DNA of 64,000 bases, from contig JANQBS010000048.1 of NCBI GenBank assembly GCA_033085395.1, positions 124,001 to 188,000 on the forward strand, written 5' to 3'. This DNA is from Xanthoparmelia taractica (taxonomy: Eukaryota; Ascomycota; Lecanoromycetes; Lecanorales; Parmeliaceae). Shown one piece after another: positions 1-12,406 of this stretch (within the stretch, counting starts at the first letter, position 1; every line of letters starts with the position of its first letter). The position numbers and the translations under genes are program-made. The notes under the pieces were generated by a model. That model was not told the origin of the DNA, did not search any database, and saw nothing but the letters and a program-made list of their open reading frames with translations.

Positions 1-254
1 GCCCAAGCATGCCTCATCGGTGTCAAGGCATACAACCAGCCATTTCTTGTAAGTTCGGCTTAGTCATCACCAAGTCTATCTGACACAGTAGTCTGGCGGG
101 TTCACAGCTGGAAAACAGCAAGAGACTCTTGCCCACTATTAAAGTAATATCGTATTGGTCTGAAGCTCTATCAACTGCCTAAATCGTTACGCTAAAAGGG
201 GTATCTTTGCCATATTTACAACTTTCCCAGCACTCCTCAACACCGATATGTGGC

Positions 255-1852
255 TCAGTACACTGTCAAACAGCTTACAGCGTCATTACTGAGTACCTCG
301 AACAATAACCCAGGAAATCCAAATAATCTAGTGTTACCATACCCTGGACCATCTTTGGCAACATCATCCACTGAGCCTTCTCGCTGAACATCTGTGCTTT
401 CTTCCCATCCACCAAGCAGTTCGCAGCTACTCCCTGGACTCTCTGCTAGTTCCCTGTTGAGAACTATATGCCTCTGGAGTGAGTCATCACAATCATCATC
501 CGTGGAATGGTTTCGCCAGATCTGCCGTAGGGATTCTGACAGAGTGGTGAAGGAAGTCTCCGAATTCAACTCAACGTCAACTTCTAATGCTTGAGCATCA
601 ATGACCCAACGGCTACGCCGATAGCGGTTAAATGGATAAGATCCAGGTACGTTGGCGTGCAAGAGTATTTTAGTTGCCACAAGCTGTTTTGGCTCTCCTA
701 CTTCGACCATCTCATCGCCGTCATTCTCAGTAGACCAGAAACTAGGAGCCGGAAGTTTGGACCGCGAGATGAAGATATCAAACCCATGTTGGAAGTAATT
801 GTAAAAACATTCGGTCGAGGAATCTGCCTTTGTGTTCCCGGTAGCGTCCGACCGTTCTTCGGCTTCTGAGTCATCAGTAGCGGACTGTAGCGAAGACTGA
901 TCAGTATCGGTCATGTCTTCAGGGTTAGCGTGGAAAGTGCCGGAGGAGGTCCTTGTAGTTTTCCGATCCTTATGCTGAATTTTGTAGACAGCCATCTTAC
1001 GATCAGATTTGTGGTATATCGCATCTGGTGGGCCCAATTCTGCGACAAGATCTTGCGGGGTGGTCTTGCCCAGATTGACCCGGAATGCCGGATTATTAGC
1101 ACCTCTTTCCATATCTATCCAACCATTGCCACGGATCCTGACAAGGTCAATTTCACGGGGCCTCAATTCTTTACCGCGGCTCGAAAGCGCAAGTGACCTT
1201 GGGTTTGAGCATGGGGTGGCCATCAAGTCATGACACGCATCTTGCCATGATTCGCCAACAAAAATCGCCATGGCTTTGCCGGGCGAAGCTGCATTAGAGG
1301 AAAGTAAAGAAACAAAATCCTTAACAGGATCCCATTTGGAATCCTGGAATGGAAAGGTGAAAGCGATGCCAGGGTACGACAAGATGTACAATCCCTGCGA
1401 TGAGCCTGATTTCGAAGCTGGTGGAATATACTCTCCGGGAAACGCGGGGCCCATTAGTCTGTTGTAGACATGTCGAAATGCCGGCCCACTTGAACTTGAC
1501 TGCGTCGTGTCCGGGCCAGTCGTCTCAGGTAGTTTGACTACATCGATATTCTTGTAGATTAACTGCATCTTGGTGAAATCAAGGACCTCGATCAGCTTAA
1601 GTCTCTGGTCAGGTCCGTCGAATCGTAGCCGGATACCGTTGGGAGGTAGGTTGAGTATGACAGGTGCAGCAAGAGGCTTGGACGGCGAGTAGGAGATGTC
1701 GATGGTAGGGTAAATCTGTGCTTGGGCCTTGAGTCGTGTCAGGACATCGTGCACTGAAGCTCCTAGGACTGAAGTCCGTCAGCAAGGACGAAGCTTGTAT
1801 GAAGGCTTTCCTTACCAAGGAAACCAAGCCCACGGCCTGGGTACACTTGCAT
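255..1852 (-). CDS. PHAF1/C16orf70 (UPF0183) family protein
   Basis: Two exons: 1852-1816 and 1768-255, with a 47-nt GT-AG intron at 1769-1815. The first exon supplies the start MQVYPGRGLGFLVLG, which restores the conserved beginning of this family; the joined protein is about 517 residues. The stretch ILNLPPNGIRLRFDGPDQRL followed by a KVIEV-like strand and an F-D-L/F-T-K motif matches the N-terminal half of animal C16orf70/PHAF1, which binds autophagic membranes and takes part in phagophore and lysosome-related work. The fungal members are longer, with an acidic, serine-rich low-complexity insert (about residues 270-330). Function in fungi is inferred only from the family. It shares a 327-bp divergent promoter with the kinesin gene. 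Confidence 0.8.
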
Positions 1853-2179
1853 AGCCGGTTTTGAAGATATGGCCATAGAGTAACGTTGATAACTGTTAAG
1901 ACATTAATAGTATGGAGGATTTGAGAAGAAGTAGTCATCTGGAAGAACATGGTTGCTACCTGGAGACTGGGCAGCTGACGTTTGGAGGGGCATCTGCCCC
2001 ATCGGCTTAAAGTCGGCCCTATTTGGTCCCTTGCATTAGCGCAGATCATTGTTTACCTTATTGCTTGGCATTTATCCATGTTTACGGATCTTGCCTACAA
2101 TCTATATCTCTTTGAACTCGTATACTTACCCAAGCCTCGTGAACTCTACCTAAAGAGATAAGTCGCAGTGCTGAGATCG
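1853..2179. promoter_or_regulatory. Bidirectional promoter, PHAF1-like / kinesin-5
   Basis: This 327-bp gap separates two divergent start codons, so it must hold both promoters. I see no clear TATA box or repeat in it. An open frame crossing it on the minus strand is chance and has no recognisable protein content. Confidence 0.5.
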
Positions 2180-5100
2180 ATGGCTGGTATACCCCGCCCT
2201 GCTTCGGGTCTCGCGAATAAGAAACATTCAATGCGACCACCAATGTCTAGGCCCTCTGCGCCTGTTAGGGCACAATCAAGCGCACCTTCACTCCATCCAA
2301 GAGCTCAGTCGGGCGCCGCCTCACCAGCTGAAAGCATTATGTCGATGTCAACGAGTAAATCACACTCAAGGTCTCCCAAAAAGCGAAAGGAGCGAGATTT
2401 CGACAATGAGGCAGGACAAGAGACCAACATTCACGTGGTGGTGCGATGTCGAGGGCGCAGTGATAGGGAAGTGCGTGAGAATAGTGGAGTCGTTGTTTCC
2501 ACCGATGCCGTCAAGGGGAAGAATGTGGATTTGTCCATGGGTCCCAGTGCGCTGAGCAACAAGACGTATCATTTTGACAAAGTCTTCTCGCCCGCGGCAG
2601 ATCAATCGATGATCTTCGACGACGTTGTGACTCCAATACTAGATGAGGTAAGGATCAACATCAGATATCATATTCCTTGATCTGACGTTATGGGACAGAT
2701 GCTTCAAGGATACAATTGCACAATATTCGCCTACGGGCAGACTGGCACAGGCAAAACCTACACCATGTCCGGAGACATGTCTGATACATTGGGACTTCTC
2801 TCAGACTCGGCTGGTATAATTCCTAGAGTTCTGCACTCCCTGTTTGGCAAGCTTGAAGAAGATGAGGCAGAGAGTTCTGTGAAATGTTCCTTCATTGAAT
2901 TGTATAATGAAGAGTTGCGTGACTTGCTCTCTTTGGACGACACGACGAAGCTGAAAATTTATGATGATGCCCAAAAGAAAGGCCACAGTGCGACGATTGT
3001 GCAAGGGATGGAGGAAGCCCACATAAAGTCCGCAAGAGATGGCATCAAGCTACTGCAAGATGGAAGCCATAAGCGGCAAGTGGCAGCGACAAAATGCAAC
3101 GATCTCAGTTCTCGAAGTCATACGGTCTTTACTGTGACTGCATATATCAAGAGAACCACCGAAACTGGTGAAGATTTTGTCAGTGCTGGAAAACTCAATT
3201 TGGTGGACCTTGCTGGCAGCGAGAATATACAGCGGAGTGGAGCCGAGAACAAGCGTGCTGCTGAAGCAGGACTAATCAATAAAAGTCTTCTGACTCTTGG
3301 CAGAGTCATCAATGCGCTTGTCGAAAGGGGCTCTCACATCCCCTACCGTGAATCAAAACTTACCCGACTCTTGCAAGATTCTTTGGGCGGTCGAACAAAG
3401 ACATGCATCATTGCTACAGTTTCGCCTGCGAAAAGCAACTTGGAAGAAACAATCTCCACGCTGGACTATGCCTTCCGTGCCAAGAATATCAAGAACAAGC
3501 CCCAGGTCAATCAAATGGTGTCCAAAAAGACCCTTCTCCGCGAGTTCACCGCGGAGATTGAGAAGCTGAAGGGGGAGCTAATAGCCGCCAGACAGCGAAA
3601 CGGTGTTTACCTGACAACAGAAGGCTACGAAGAGTTGGTAGGGGAGAGTGAATCTCGTCGGATACTCAGCGAAGAACAGCAGGCCAGGATCGAGACGATG
3701 GAAACCAACCTAAGAAACAAAGTCCAGGAGTTGTTTTCTCTAACTAGTAGTTTCAACGTCCTGAAGAAGGATAACGATATTACCAAGCAAACCCTCGATG
3801 AGACCAAGGACGTCCTACGGAAGACAGAGATTGTGCTGGCAGATACGCGGCAAAATCTCGATGAAGAAACCGTCCTAAGGAAAGCTCACCAAGTCACAGA
3901 GGAGCAGCTGAACAATGTTGGTAAAGAGCTTATTTCGACGCTTGGAAAGACCGTTTCTGATGTTGATGGCTTGCACTCTAAAATCAAGAGGAAGTCAGAT
4001 CTGCAAATCATTAATCGCCAAGGATGGCAGGCATCACAAAGCCACGTTGTTGACGTTACTCAGCTCGTAGAATCCAAACTTGGAGAATTCAAGACACAGC
4101 AAGAAAAGCTCATAGCGACGTTGTCTGCCCGAATGCAGGGGTTTGTGCAGAAAGAATTGCAAAATCTAGGAGCTACGCAAGACTTACTCAGGGGAAAGGT
4201 TGCGTCTTTTGAAGCATCCGAAAAGGAAGTCAATGAACAAACCTCAGGGGCGAAAGAAGACATGAATGACGTTCTTGAGGAGATCAAAATTCTTCGAGAA
4301 GACGTCAAGCGCAAAGTTGGTGAAGGACTGAATGGACTGTCCGCAGCTGCTGGACGTATATCAGCCGAAGTCATCAACGAGCTGGGATCTTTTCACACTC
4401 AGGTAAGCAGTAAAACAGAAAGGTTTCTTGCGTTGTGAGCTGACGTGATTGCCAGCTCCACACTTCCTATAGCTCGCTTGGAAAAGATTTCAAGAACATC
4501 TTCGAAGAGCTAGTCAAGCACCTCAACTCACAGAGGGATGAGGCCAATGATCTCAGGCAGAAAGCTTCGGCTGCTGCAAGGGATGCGATTCAAGCAGATG
4601 CAGATGTGTCCGCTCGATTGGAGACGTGCCTCAAAGAGGAGCGCGCTCAAGCATCTCAGGATCGCCAAAACCTACTCGAGCAAATAACGACTCTAATCAA
4701 CCAATCTGGCGAGTCGCAAGACTCACGATGGGAGTCGAGTATTACTGCCGTGCGAAAGGATATCGCGTCTGCTAGATCGATGCTTGAATCAGCAAATGAG
4801 AATTACGATACCAGTATGGACGTCTGGTCAGAGAAAGAGAACTTGCTTGTCGGCGAGATCTTGAAATCTAAGGACACCCTCAAGAGCAAGATGAAGGATG
4901 ACTGGAAGGCCATCAATGAGCATAACATTTCAATTCAAGCCACCACCAAGTCGGTTCACGAAGAGACAATCCGCATTGTCGATGCCCAGATGAAAGACAT
5001 GGCTACACAAATGCAAGCACTCGACGATTTTGTGACACGAGCACGATCCCAGAACGAGCGCCATCACAGCAGGCATATCACCTCCTTACAAGGCTTGGCT

Positions 5101-5769
5101 TCTACTGTCCATCAGTCCTATTCAAGCATTGGCGGTCATTTCGTCTCGACATATGACCGAGTCCGCGAAATTGGAGTAGACATTTCTACCCAGAGCACCG
5201 TCCTATCGGCTTCTCTACCTCCTCTTGGTTCCACGATTCAGCAGCCTCTTGCAGACCTTCGAGACGACATTTCAACCGCGCCTCTGAAGGAGTATGTCTC
5301 TACCGGCGAGACGCCCCGAAAGACGCAATATCAGTACCCAACCACTCTCCCGCGCACCGAGCCTCATGAAAAAATCCTCGGCAAGGCGGCGCCTTCCCCG
5401 CCGCGCCACACCAATAGCATCCAATCCCCCAACAAATCTCCAAGCAGATCCATCGTCTACACCGACGCACCGGCCATGAATGGCATCCCGCCACCATCTC
5501 CTTCTAGAGAACCCAACCCGGCAAGCTTGCGCGAGATCAGCTTGAACGTGGGCGCTTCCCTCAAACGCGATCATCAGGGTCCCGCTGCGGCTACAGCTAT
5601 CAAGTCTGATGCGGAAACAATGGGTATGGGCCCTCCTCCATTGAAGAGGCAGGCGACGGAGAGTAAGCTGCCGCAGAAATTTGGGGGCGGGAGAGCGGGC
5701 ATGGTGAAGTTGGAGGGGAGAGAGAATATGGGCGCGGGGAGAAGGTTGAGGAGTAGTCCCACTGGCTAG
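2180..5769 (+). CDS. bimC: Kinesin-5 (BimC/Cut7/Eg5 family) mitotic motor
   Basis: Plus-end microtubule motor that cross-links and slides antiparallel spindle microtubules. Three exons: 2180-2647, 2699-4402 and 4456-5769, all phase 0, giving 1161 residues, the usual size for fungal BimC. The ATG at 2180 is the first in frame. A basic, proline/serine-rich N-tail (residues 1-80) precedes the motor domain (about 82-425). The P-loop GQTGTGKT is at 169-176, switch I NDLSSRSH at 290-297 and switch II DLAGSE at 326-331. A long coiled coil follows. The C-terminal tail carries a BimC box, TGETPRKTQYQYP, with the Cdk1-type Thr-Pro at 1010-1011. It ends convergently with the polymerase kappa gene. Confidence 0.95.
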
Positions 5770-6020
5770 GTATGTGGAAGGAGATCAAAGCTTGATAGGT
5801 CGTGTCACTGCGTGATGTGTCTGCAGATTGGTGTTATGGAGTTACGCTTTCGAGAGGCGCAGCTTTCTGTATTGTTCCTAGGGCATGATTCCTGCCGTTA
5901 ATGCAAGCTCATTCTAACACCTCGCTGCTGGGGTATATCGGATACTCCCAATCAAGCTCCAGTCCTCGATCGACCCCAAACTTCCATCGCTATGCCATAA
6001 CATTTATTGATATACAACCA

Positions 6021-8099
6021 TCAAGTCCCCTGCAGCCCGAAGAAAAGCCTCTTATTACCCCTCTCACCCACCACGTGATTTTTCCGCTTCCCCTTGGGCC
6101 TCCCTCTACCACTGCTATTGCTATTGCTATTCTCCTTTCCCCGCCCATCTAACAACGGCTTCTCCGCAGCCGGAGGCGAAGACGAGGTCTCCGTCGCAGC
6201 CTCCTTGATCGTCTGTTTCGAAAGGCAGAAATCAATGTGGTCATTGAAGTCTTTGTCGTTGGTTGACTGTGGCCGCGCACAGATTGGGCAGGGCCAGAAT
6301 GGCTCTTCTTTAGCCGGCGGGAGATAATTCGTAGCTGGCTTTTGGAAGCCGACGGAGCTGTTTGGACCCCTGAATGTGGGATCGGGGTTGGGTAGGATCG
6401 CCCTGCCGTGCTTGTGGCGTCTGTTGGCTTCTTCGAGCTGCTCCTCCGTCGTGAGAGGTTCTGATCCATTCGTATCTTTTTCCTGGCTGAGTCGCTCCAG
6501 CTCGTTCATCTCGTCCTGGCGTTCCTGCCTGGCGGCCTCTTCAAACTCTTCTTCCGGCCAAGTCTCCCATCCGCCATTATTGTCCACCTTTGAGGTTAGG
6601 GAAGCTGGTTCGCCTGCGGCCGATGGCTCCCGCATGCCGAAGAAGTCAATGCCGGTTGTCTTAGTACTGACCAGGTGCGTGCATCTGAGGCCCATGAGCC
6701 GAAGCTTCATGCCGGGTATCTCCTTCTCGTGCTTCGCTAACATTGGCAGGGAGTATGTGTACAGATCATCCGCAGTCCTGACGGCCTTTGGAGGAATGAC
6801 CTGCCTCGTGAGGACCTCGTACGTGTGGAGCTTCACCTTCAGGACCAGCGTCCTGCCTTTGAATTGTGTGCGAGTGAGATCCTTTTCCAACTCCTCAGCG
6901 ATCCACCGAAGCTTCTCTCGAAGTTCGGTCTTATCGCTCATGTCATGGAACGTGCTCTCGGTCCCCACGCTCTTCCTTTCGTATTCTTCTGCAGGCTGAA
7001 TCTTTGTACGTCCGAGACCAAGATAGCATTGCATGAGGAACTGGAAGGCTTTCTCCCCAAAGAGCTTGGAGAGGTATGCACGCTGAGAGTAGAGGTCTCC
7101 ACAAGTCTTTACGCTAATGGCATCAAGCTCTCGTTCAAAGACACGACCAACACCGTTGACTTTGCGAGTGGGTAGATCACGCATGAAGGCGAGGATGGTG
7201 GCTCTGTCGTTGGCGACTCTAAATTGCCCATTTGGTTTGTTCCGGTTGGAAGCAATCTTGGCGATTTTGGCATTCGCGCCGATGCCAGCGGATATGGTGA
7301 TCTTCGTTTTCTCCGCAACTTCGTTACGCAGCTGTGAGACGGCATCTTCAGGATTCATGTGCTTCTCCTGGCAGTACTGCGTGATATTGAGGTACGCTTC
7401 GTCGATACTGGCGCTCTCAAAGCGCGGGTCGTACTCAACCAATATCTCCCTTACTTCCTGCGCCTTGGCCGTATATTTCCCGAAATTCAAAGGAAGACAG
7501 ATCAGGTCTGGACAGAGCTTCATGGCCACGAAGCCTGCCATACCGCTCCTGCAGCCGAATTTTCTCGCGTGGTAATTACACGTTGTAAGGACACCTTTTC
7601 CGACAGCCATAGGTACATGTTTGAATTCTGGCCTGTCCAACTCTTCAACCGCCGCGTAAAAGGCATCGCAGTCGATATGGACGACTGTCTGGCTTAGGTC
7701 TCGAGACAGCTCAAGCTCCGCGATGTATTCATCGGCTCGCCGGAGGTCCGAAGCAAGGTCGACACGCTCGAGCGCCCTTTTGCGAGCTAGTATCTTTTCG
7801 ATCTTCTGCGTGAGGTTCTTGTCTTTGTGTTCCTCGTTATTGAAGTACTTGGAGCCCTTGGAGGCATTATATATTATCTCTGAAACCTAGCGCAGCTGTC
7901 AGCACAGAGTCCCGCTTGATTCCTGAGGCTGACCCGGAATTACCTTCTGCTGATCAACTGCGTCCTGTCCCGCCTTCGTAAGGGATGGTCCCAGGAGTTG
8001 ATACTTGAGAGAGTCGTGTTCGCTGACAATGGGCGCGGACGCAGCCTCGACGACAGCCTCCTGACCCTCTGTTGATGGCCCTTGGCCATTAGTGGCCAT
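6021..8099 (-). CDS. POLK: DNA polymerase kappa (Y-family translesion polymerase)
   Basis: Error-prone bypass polymerase of the DinB/Pol kappa branch. Two exons: 8099-7944 and 7886-6021, with a 57-nt intron, giving 673 residues. The start MATNGQ is the first ATG in the open frame; an in-frame TGA lies upstream. The N-clasp region, including NASKGSKYF, is typical of Pol kappa. The metal-binding residues are Asp124 and Asp126 (in HIDCDAFYAAVE) and Asp214-Glu215 (in SIDEAY). Helix-hairpin-helix and little-finger domains follow. A C2HC UBZ-type ubiquitin-binding zinc finger, C-P-I-C ... H-x3-F-C, lies at about 585-606, followed by a basic, Gly/Ser/Asn-rich tail that probably holds nuclear-localisation or PCNA-binding signals. 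All key residues are present. Confidence 0.93.
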
Positions 8100-8700
8100 A
8101 TCGCTCGGCGGAGTTGGATAGCTTTGCTGTTCGACATTGGACGTCTGACCATTAAGGGAACTGGATCGTAGGCTCACTGCGTCAAGCCCTGGATGACTGG
8201 TAATATCTCGCTCGATAACCGCCTTGAGGCATCACTCTAGCATACTATGGTTGCAGTAAGAAGCGTGAAGGCGACATGCCATGATTGATGCCAAGAAGAC
8301 CGAAATCTGCCCCCGCCTCACCCCCGCCGCCCTATGAGGCGCAGGTGAGCTGCTGCCTGAATTCCCCGCTATCAGAACCATTATTGACGTTACTCTTTCA
8401 CACTCAGATGATCACTTCGCTCGAAATCTGCAGTGATTAAATCGACTCCGGTGCAACCCTCCAGAACAAGGCCTTTGACCGTGTGTCAGTGTACTGGAAA
8501 AGCGGCGATGAGAGAGGGAATCCCGAAGGAAGGCATTCATAAGCCAACAAGCGAATCTCCCAACTCCCAATAGCCCACCTAACCCTGCTCATCTGCAAAT
8601 CTTTGGACTTCAAGTTCAGCTGTTGTATATATCACATCGCTGTTAACCTGCCACTTTTGGTGTTGTTCTTTTGTTGTTCTTTTATAGTAAGCCGAAAGAG
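8100..8700. promoter_or_regulatory. Divergent intergenic region, POLK / orphan gene
   Basis: Upstream region shared by two divergently oriented genes. A short in-frame open stretch continues upstream of the POLK ATG to a TGA near 8238 without another ATG, so it is taken as 5' leader. No gene or RNA recognised. Confidence 0.3.
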
Positions 8701-11442
8701 ATGGTACCTGAACCCTCAAACGATCAAAACGAGTCTGACCTGTCGATCGCACGTGGGGGTACCTTCTCATTCCAAACGACGATTGAAAGCATCAGTGGAG
8801 CCAAGCTAGTTTATAACATCACACGGTCACTGATAACGAACCTAGCAGCTAGTCGCATTGACACGCATGCATTTACAGTCTGTTTGAAGATAGGGAGGGC
8901 CTTGGATTGGTCTCCTAAAGGTCGAGATCGCTTCCATGACGCCAAAGAAGACCTAGGACTCATTTCTGCCTGGGATAATATACTCAAATTTGGGTTCAAT
9001 TGGAAAGGTCCTATGAGTGAGATCTTGGCTTTAGACGACGGTGAGCGCTTTGCAGCTTTGACAGCCTGTCTTTTAGAGATATACACGCCCAGCATTGTTG
9101 CACAAACTTATATCGAATTGCTGAAGCTCTTCGTCGAGAGGAACGAAAATGACATCCACTTGCAGAATCTCTTTATTCCGTCGTTGCTCCAGATGCGGTC
9201 GGTTGTGGAGAGATTTGCTGGCATATTTTCAACCTCACCATTTGCAACGTCCGTGGAGGACTATATGTCCATAGACGAGCACGCCGTGGTGACTGGGGGA
9301 ACACAAACCAGAAAACGTAATATGTTTAGAAAGCCAACATCACGTACGATTGCCTTTCCAGAGTGCATTGCCGATGCGCTCTATGAACTCCTCCAGCTTT
9401 CCAGAGACGGTTCAAAGACTCAACAAGTTCAATTCTTTGGTGGTGCGGACGGTATTGCTGTGGCTGCAATTGGCCGTTACCTGATTGACTTACCAACGGA
9501 GATCTATAAAGACGTTGGTGGCTCCCTAGAGAACGTCACTGGCCCTGATTTAAAGTCAGACGGGAAGCCGAGAGTGATTGTCATATTTTCCGAGGAGAAC
9601 CCGCAGAAATCGAACATCCCCAAATTGACGAAGTCTCGAGTGGTCTGTTTGCCTCAGATGAACGACATACTCAAAGGCAACAAGTTCCCGAATTCTGAGC
9701 CTGTAGCTGCTGGTAGATGCTATTGGCACAACGTTTTGTCAAGGACGTTCCCAGGAAGCTTCGAACTCTTGACGAAGGGAATGCACACTCAATTCGCATC
9801 CGCTCTCGGCTGCGCCGCACGAATCTTTCAGGCATTAGCAGAAGGAGATGAATCATTGCCTCAGAAATGGCTTGTTGCCTGCCGAACGTACACCGACTCA
9901 AGTTTTGGTCCCGACTATATCTCTTTTGCACTAGAGCGGTTTCCGGAGCTCCGGAAAACATTAAAGAGCATGGAGCCAAAGATGCAGGAGAAGGCCAGAT
10001 TGCATTACAGCGAGGCGGAAGAACAGCTCGAGGAGGCATTATCGAAAATTTCCATGGAATGTCGATGTAGGGTATGTTGGCTGGATGGCGACTCAGAGCC
10101 GAAGGGACGTACCGGCAGATCCGAAACCCACAAGGTATCCAAAGAGTGGTATTGTCTTACCACTTTAGCGACAACCATCATCAGACTCATTCGGGTGCTC
10201 TCCGGCATTGATTTGGTAAACGACAAGTTGTTCTTGAAACGCGAAGGGGTAGAGTGGTTCTATAACCAGCAGAGAACCCGCCATCAACGTCAGCGCCAGA
10301 TGGCAAAGACCCACACCAACACTCGCGATGAACTCTATATTACTCGAATCCTAGATTATGTCAGAGTTGACAAAAGCGCCCCCGAGTTTTCGTCTTTGGC
10401 AGTTGCAATTACGTTGTATTCTGGTGTCCAGAGGCAACAGGATCTTCCATCCTACACGTCAGCCATCGAATTGCAAGGCATCTGTGCCTATCTTCGCATA
10501 CTAGATGAACCGTCTTGTGATGCTAGACGAGCAGCGCGTATTTGCGTCATTCCGGGATATATCGATTTTCGTGGAAATCGATATGGCGGTATCCAGGACC
10601 TTGGATTCGATCCTTTCCAAGACACCCAAAATTTCGTGAAATCAGATGTTCGACCAGATTACTGCGTTCCGGAGAGAACGAAGAACATTGCGACCGATTG
10701 TACGTCTAGAACGTCCAAAGGCCTGAAACTTTGTATTCGCGAACGGCTTGGCGATTTCGTCCTTCCCATGTTAGAGGTAGGATTCTCAGTGTCAGGAACA
10801 GAGAAACCAATTCTCGAATGGCTTGGTCCAGCAAAAGCTGTAGAAAACATCACTCGAGGCACTGGTCTCACCATGTGCGACCCATCTCGATGCCATCAGA
10901 CAGATATGGTTGAAGAGGAACTGAAAAAAATCATTCCGTTAGGATCTCCCACCACAGCCGCCTATGAGGTCTTTAGGTCTGGAGATGTGCACGCCTCCAT
11001 ATTCCGAGGTGACACGGCCACAGCCCTCATTGCGGCTTGTGGCTGCTGGCTCCCGGTATTCCTAACTGAGTCGAACTGCGTCAAGTGCGCCATACACACT
11101 GGTATTAGGAATTCGTGGAAGAACTTCGCCATTGTCTGTTCGGAAATGTCTTCCGTGCAGGTCAGTATTAGGATGTTCATATGCGGTACCCTTAATGCGA
11201 TAGTCCGTGCTGACAATCCGGTACTAGGCCATAGCGCTGCATACGCCATTGCGCCGCCTGCCCATAGATCAATGACGTGCCTGAGAGGATTCGGATCTGC
11301 TTTACATGCCCCGAAATTTCACTTTCTTTTGTTCAACCGAGTGCTCTGGATCAACCCTCGATATTTTCGGTACGCGCTAAAATTTCGTCTTCTGACGGCT
11401 GAGACCTCTCGCCTGGCGATGTTTTGTTTGAGGCGTCCATAG
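8701..11442 (+). CDS. Large uncharacterised ascomycete protein
   Basis: One uninterrupted open frame of 913 codons from the ATG at 8701 (MVPEPSNDQNESDLS). I do not recognise a named domain. The N-terminal half is helical and leucine-rich. A motif FFGGADGIAVAAIGRYLIDLP (about residues 252-272), a Cys-rich turn MECRCRVCW followed by a hydrophobic helix (WYCLTTLATTIIRLI), and a C-terminal CGCWLPVF segment recall a group of large orphan proteins common in accessory regions of filamentous ascomycetes. There is no signal peptide, so it is probably cytosolic. Length and an intact frame argue that it is a real gene. The exact 3' end is uncertain, since a late intron cannot be excluded. Confidence 0.7.
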   Translation: MVPEPSNDQNESDLSIARGGTFSFQTTIESISGAKLVYNITRSLITNLAASRIDTHAFTVCLKIGRALDWSPKGRDRFHDAKEDLGLISAWDNILKFGFNWKGPMSEILALDDGERFAALTACLLEIYTPSIVAQTYIELLKLFVERNENDIHLQNLFIPSLLQMRSVVERFAGIFSTSPFATSVEDYMSIDEHAVVTGGTQTRKRNMFRKPTSRTIAFPECIADALYELLQLSRDGSKTQQVQFFGGADGIAVAAIGRYLIDLPTEIYKDVGGSLENVTGPDLKSDGKPRVIVIFSEENPQKSNIPKLTKSRVVCLPQMNDILKGNKFPNSEPVAAGRCYWHNVLSRTFPGSFELLTKGMHTQFASALGCAARIFQALAEGDESLPQKWLVACRTYTDSSFGPDYISFALERFPELRKTLKSMEPKMQEKARLHYSEAEEQLEEALSKISMECRCRVCWLDGDSEPKGRTGRSETHKVSKEWYCLTTLATTIIRLIRVLSGIDLVNDKLFLKREGVEWFYNQQRTRHQRQRQMAKTHTNTRDELYITRILDYVRVDKSAPEFSSLAVAITLYSGVQRQQDLPSYTSAIELQGICAYLRILDEPSCDARRAARICVIPGYIDFRGNRYGGIQDLGFDPFQDTQNFVKSDVRPDYCVPERTKNIATDCTSRTSKGLKLCIRERLGDFVLPMLEVGFSVSGTEKPILEWLGPAKAVENITRGTGLTMCDPSRCHQTDMVEEELKKIIPLGSPTTAAYEVFRSGDVHASIFRGDTATALIAACGCWLPVFLTESNCVKCAIHTGIRNSWKNFAIVCSEMSSVQVSIRMFICGTLNAIVRADNPVLGHSAAYAIAPPAHRSMTCLRGFGSALHAPKFHFLLFNRVLWINPRYFRYALKFRLLTAETSRLAMFCLRRP

Positions 11443-12406
11443 CCAGCTGGCCTAAACCGGCCTATCCTGGAGCTAGACGGCAACACCTCGAGGTGGTATA
11501 TAGGGCAAAGGGGATTACTCGAAGTTTCTCTAAGACGTCGGAAGATACTTGTAAGTTGTATCTGTTGGCCAAGTCGGATTAAGATCCTACGTTATGGAGA
11601 GCAGAAATCTCGACCTTGTGTTCAGCCTTCATTTCCTTCCAAAAACACACAAAGTGGGCAGGCGAGGTGCCAGCTCGTGCCAGCTCTTTACCTAGGCCTT
11701 AAAAGAGGATGGACTGAGTGTGACCTCATGTTCAATTTGAAATGTCAAATCAAAGGGTGTTGGACATACTTTAGAGCAGAGTCACATATCGATGGACCTC
11801 AACCTCAAATGTAGGGATTCTTCATCCGGAGATGAAATAAAATGTAAATCCATCATATACAACGACTACGGACTGGCTGTTCGCTGGCCTTTATCTAACC
11901 TTCCTAGGCAACAATGGGCTGTTCAAGATAAGAAGATTATCCTCGGGAGGAGGCCTTTCCACATCCAGAGATTTTCACCTAGATCCAATCATCACTTCCT
12001 TTGAGTCTGGCGTATACTCAGCTTGCTTCCTTTGATGCCACCCTCGCCTTTTGTTCTCGAGTAAAATGAAATCATTATCTTCTCGTCTTAAGTAAAAAAG
12101 AACCATTATGCAAATGCTTGTCGTCGAATTCCTGTCCTTTGTCTTTCTATTCACACAAAGAGAGCACAAAAAATATCACTCTCATTATCCAGTCATAAGG
12201 GAACTGACCTTCAATTAAACTCTTGACTTTTGAATCATTTACCAATTTTCATCTGCAATTCAACTATATACATTCTTGCGTACACAGGATACTTCCTCGC
12301 ATATACCACAACAAGACGCAGCACGTAGGTCGACGACCTTCGGTTCAGGACACACGACCAAACAAGCAATACGCAGAGCGCTCAATCCTTGAGGAAGAGC
12401 ATCAAG
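11443..12406. other. Intergenic, no gene recognised
   Basis: About 960 bp, AT-rich towards its right half. It holds the presumed 3' UTR of the orphan gene and the promoter of the next gene. Short open frames here have no recognisable content. Confidence 0.4.

Noticed and set aside
6376..6999. Long plus-strand open frame of 207 codons
   Set aside because: Exact antisense of the polymerase kappa gene; composition is that of a shadow frame.
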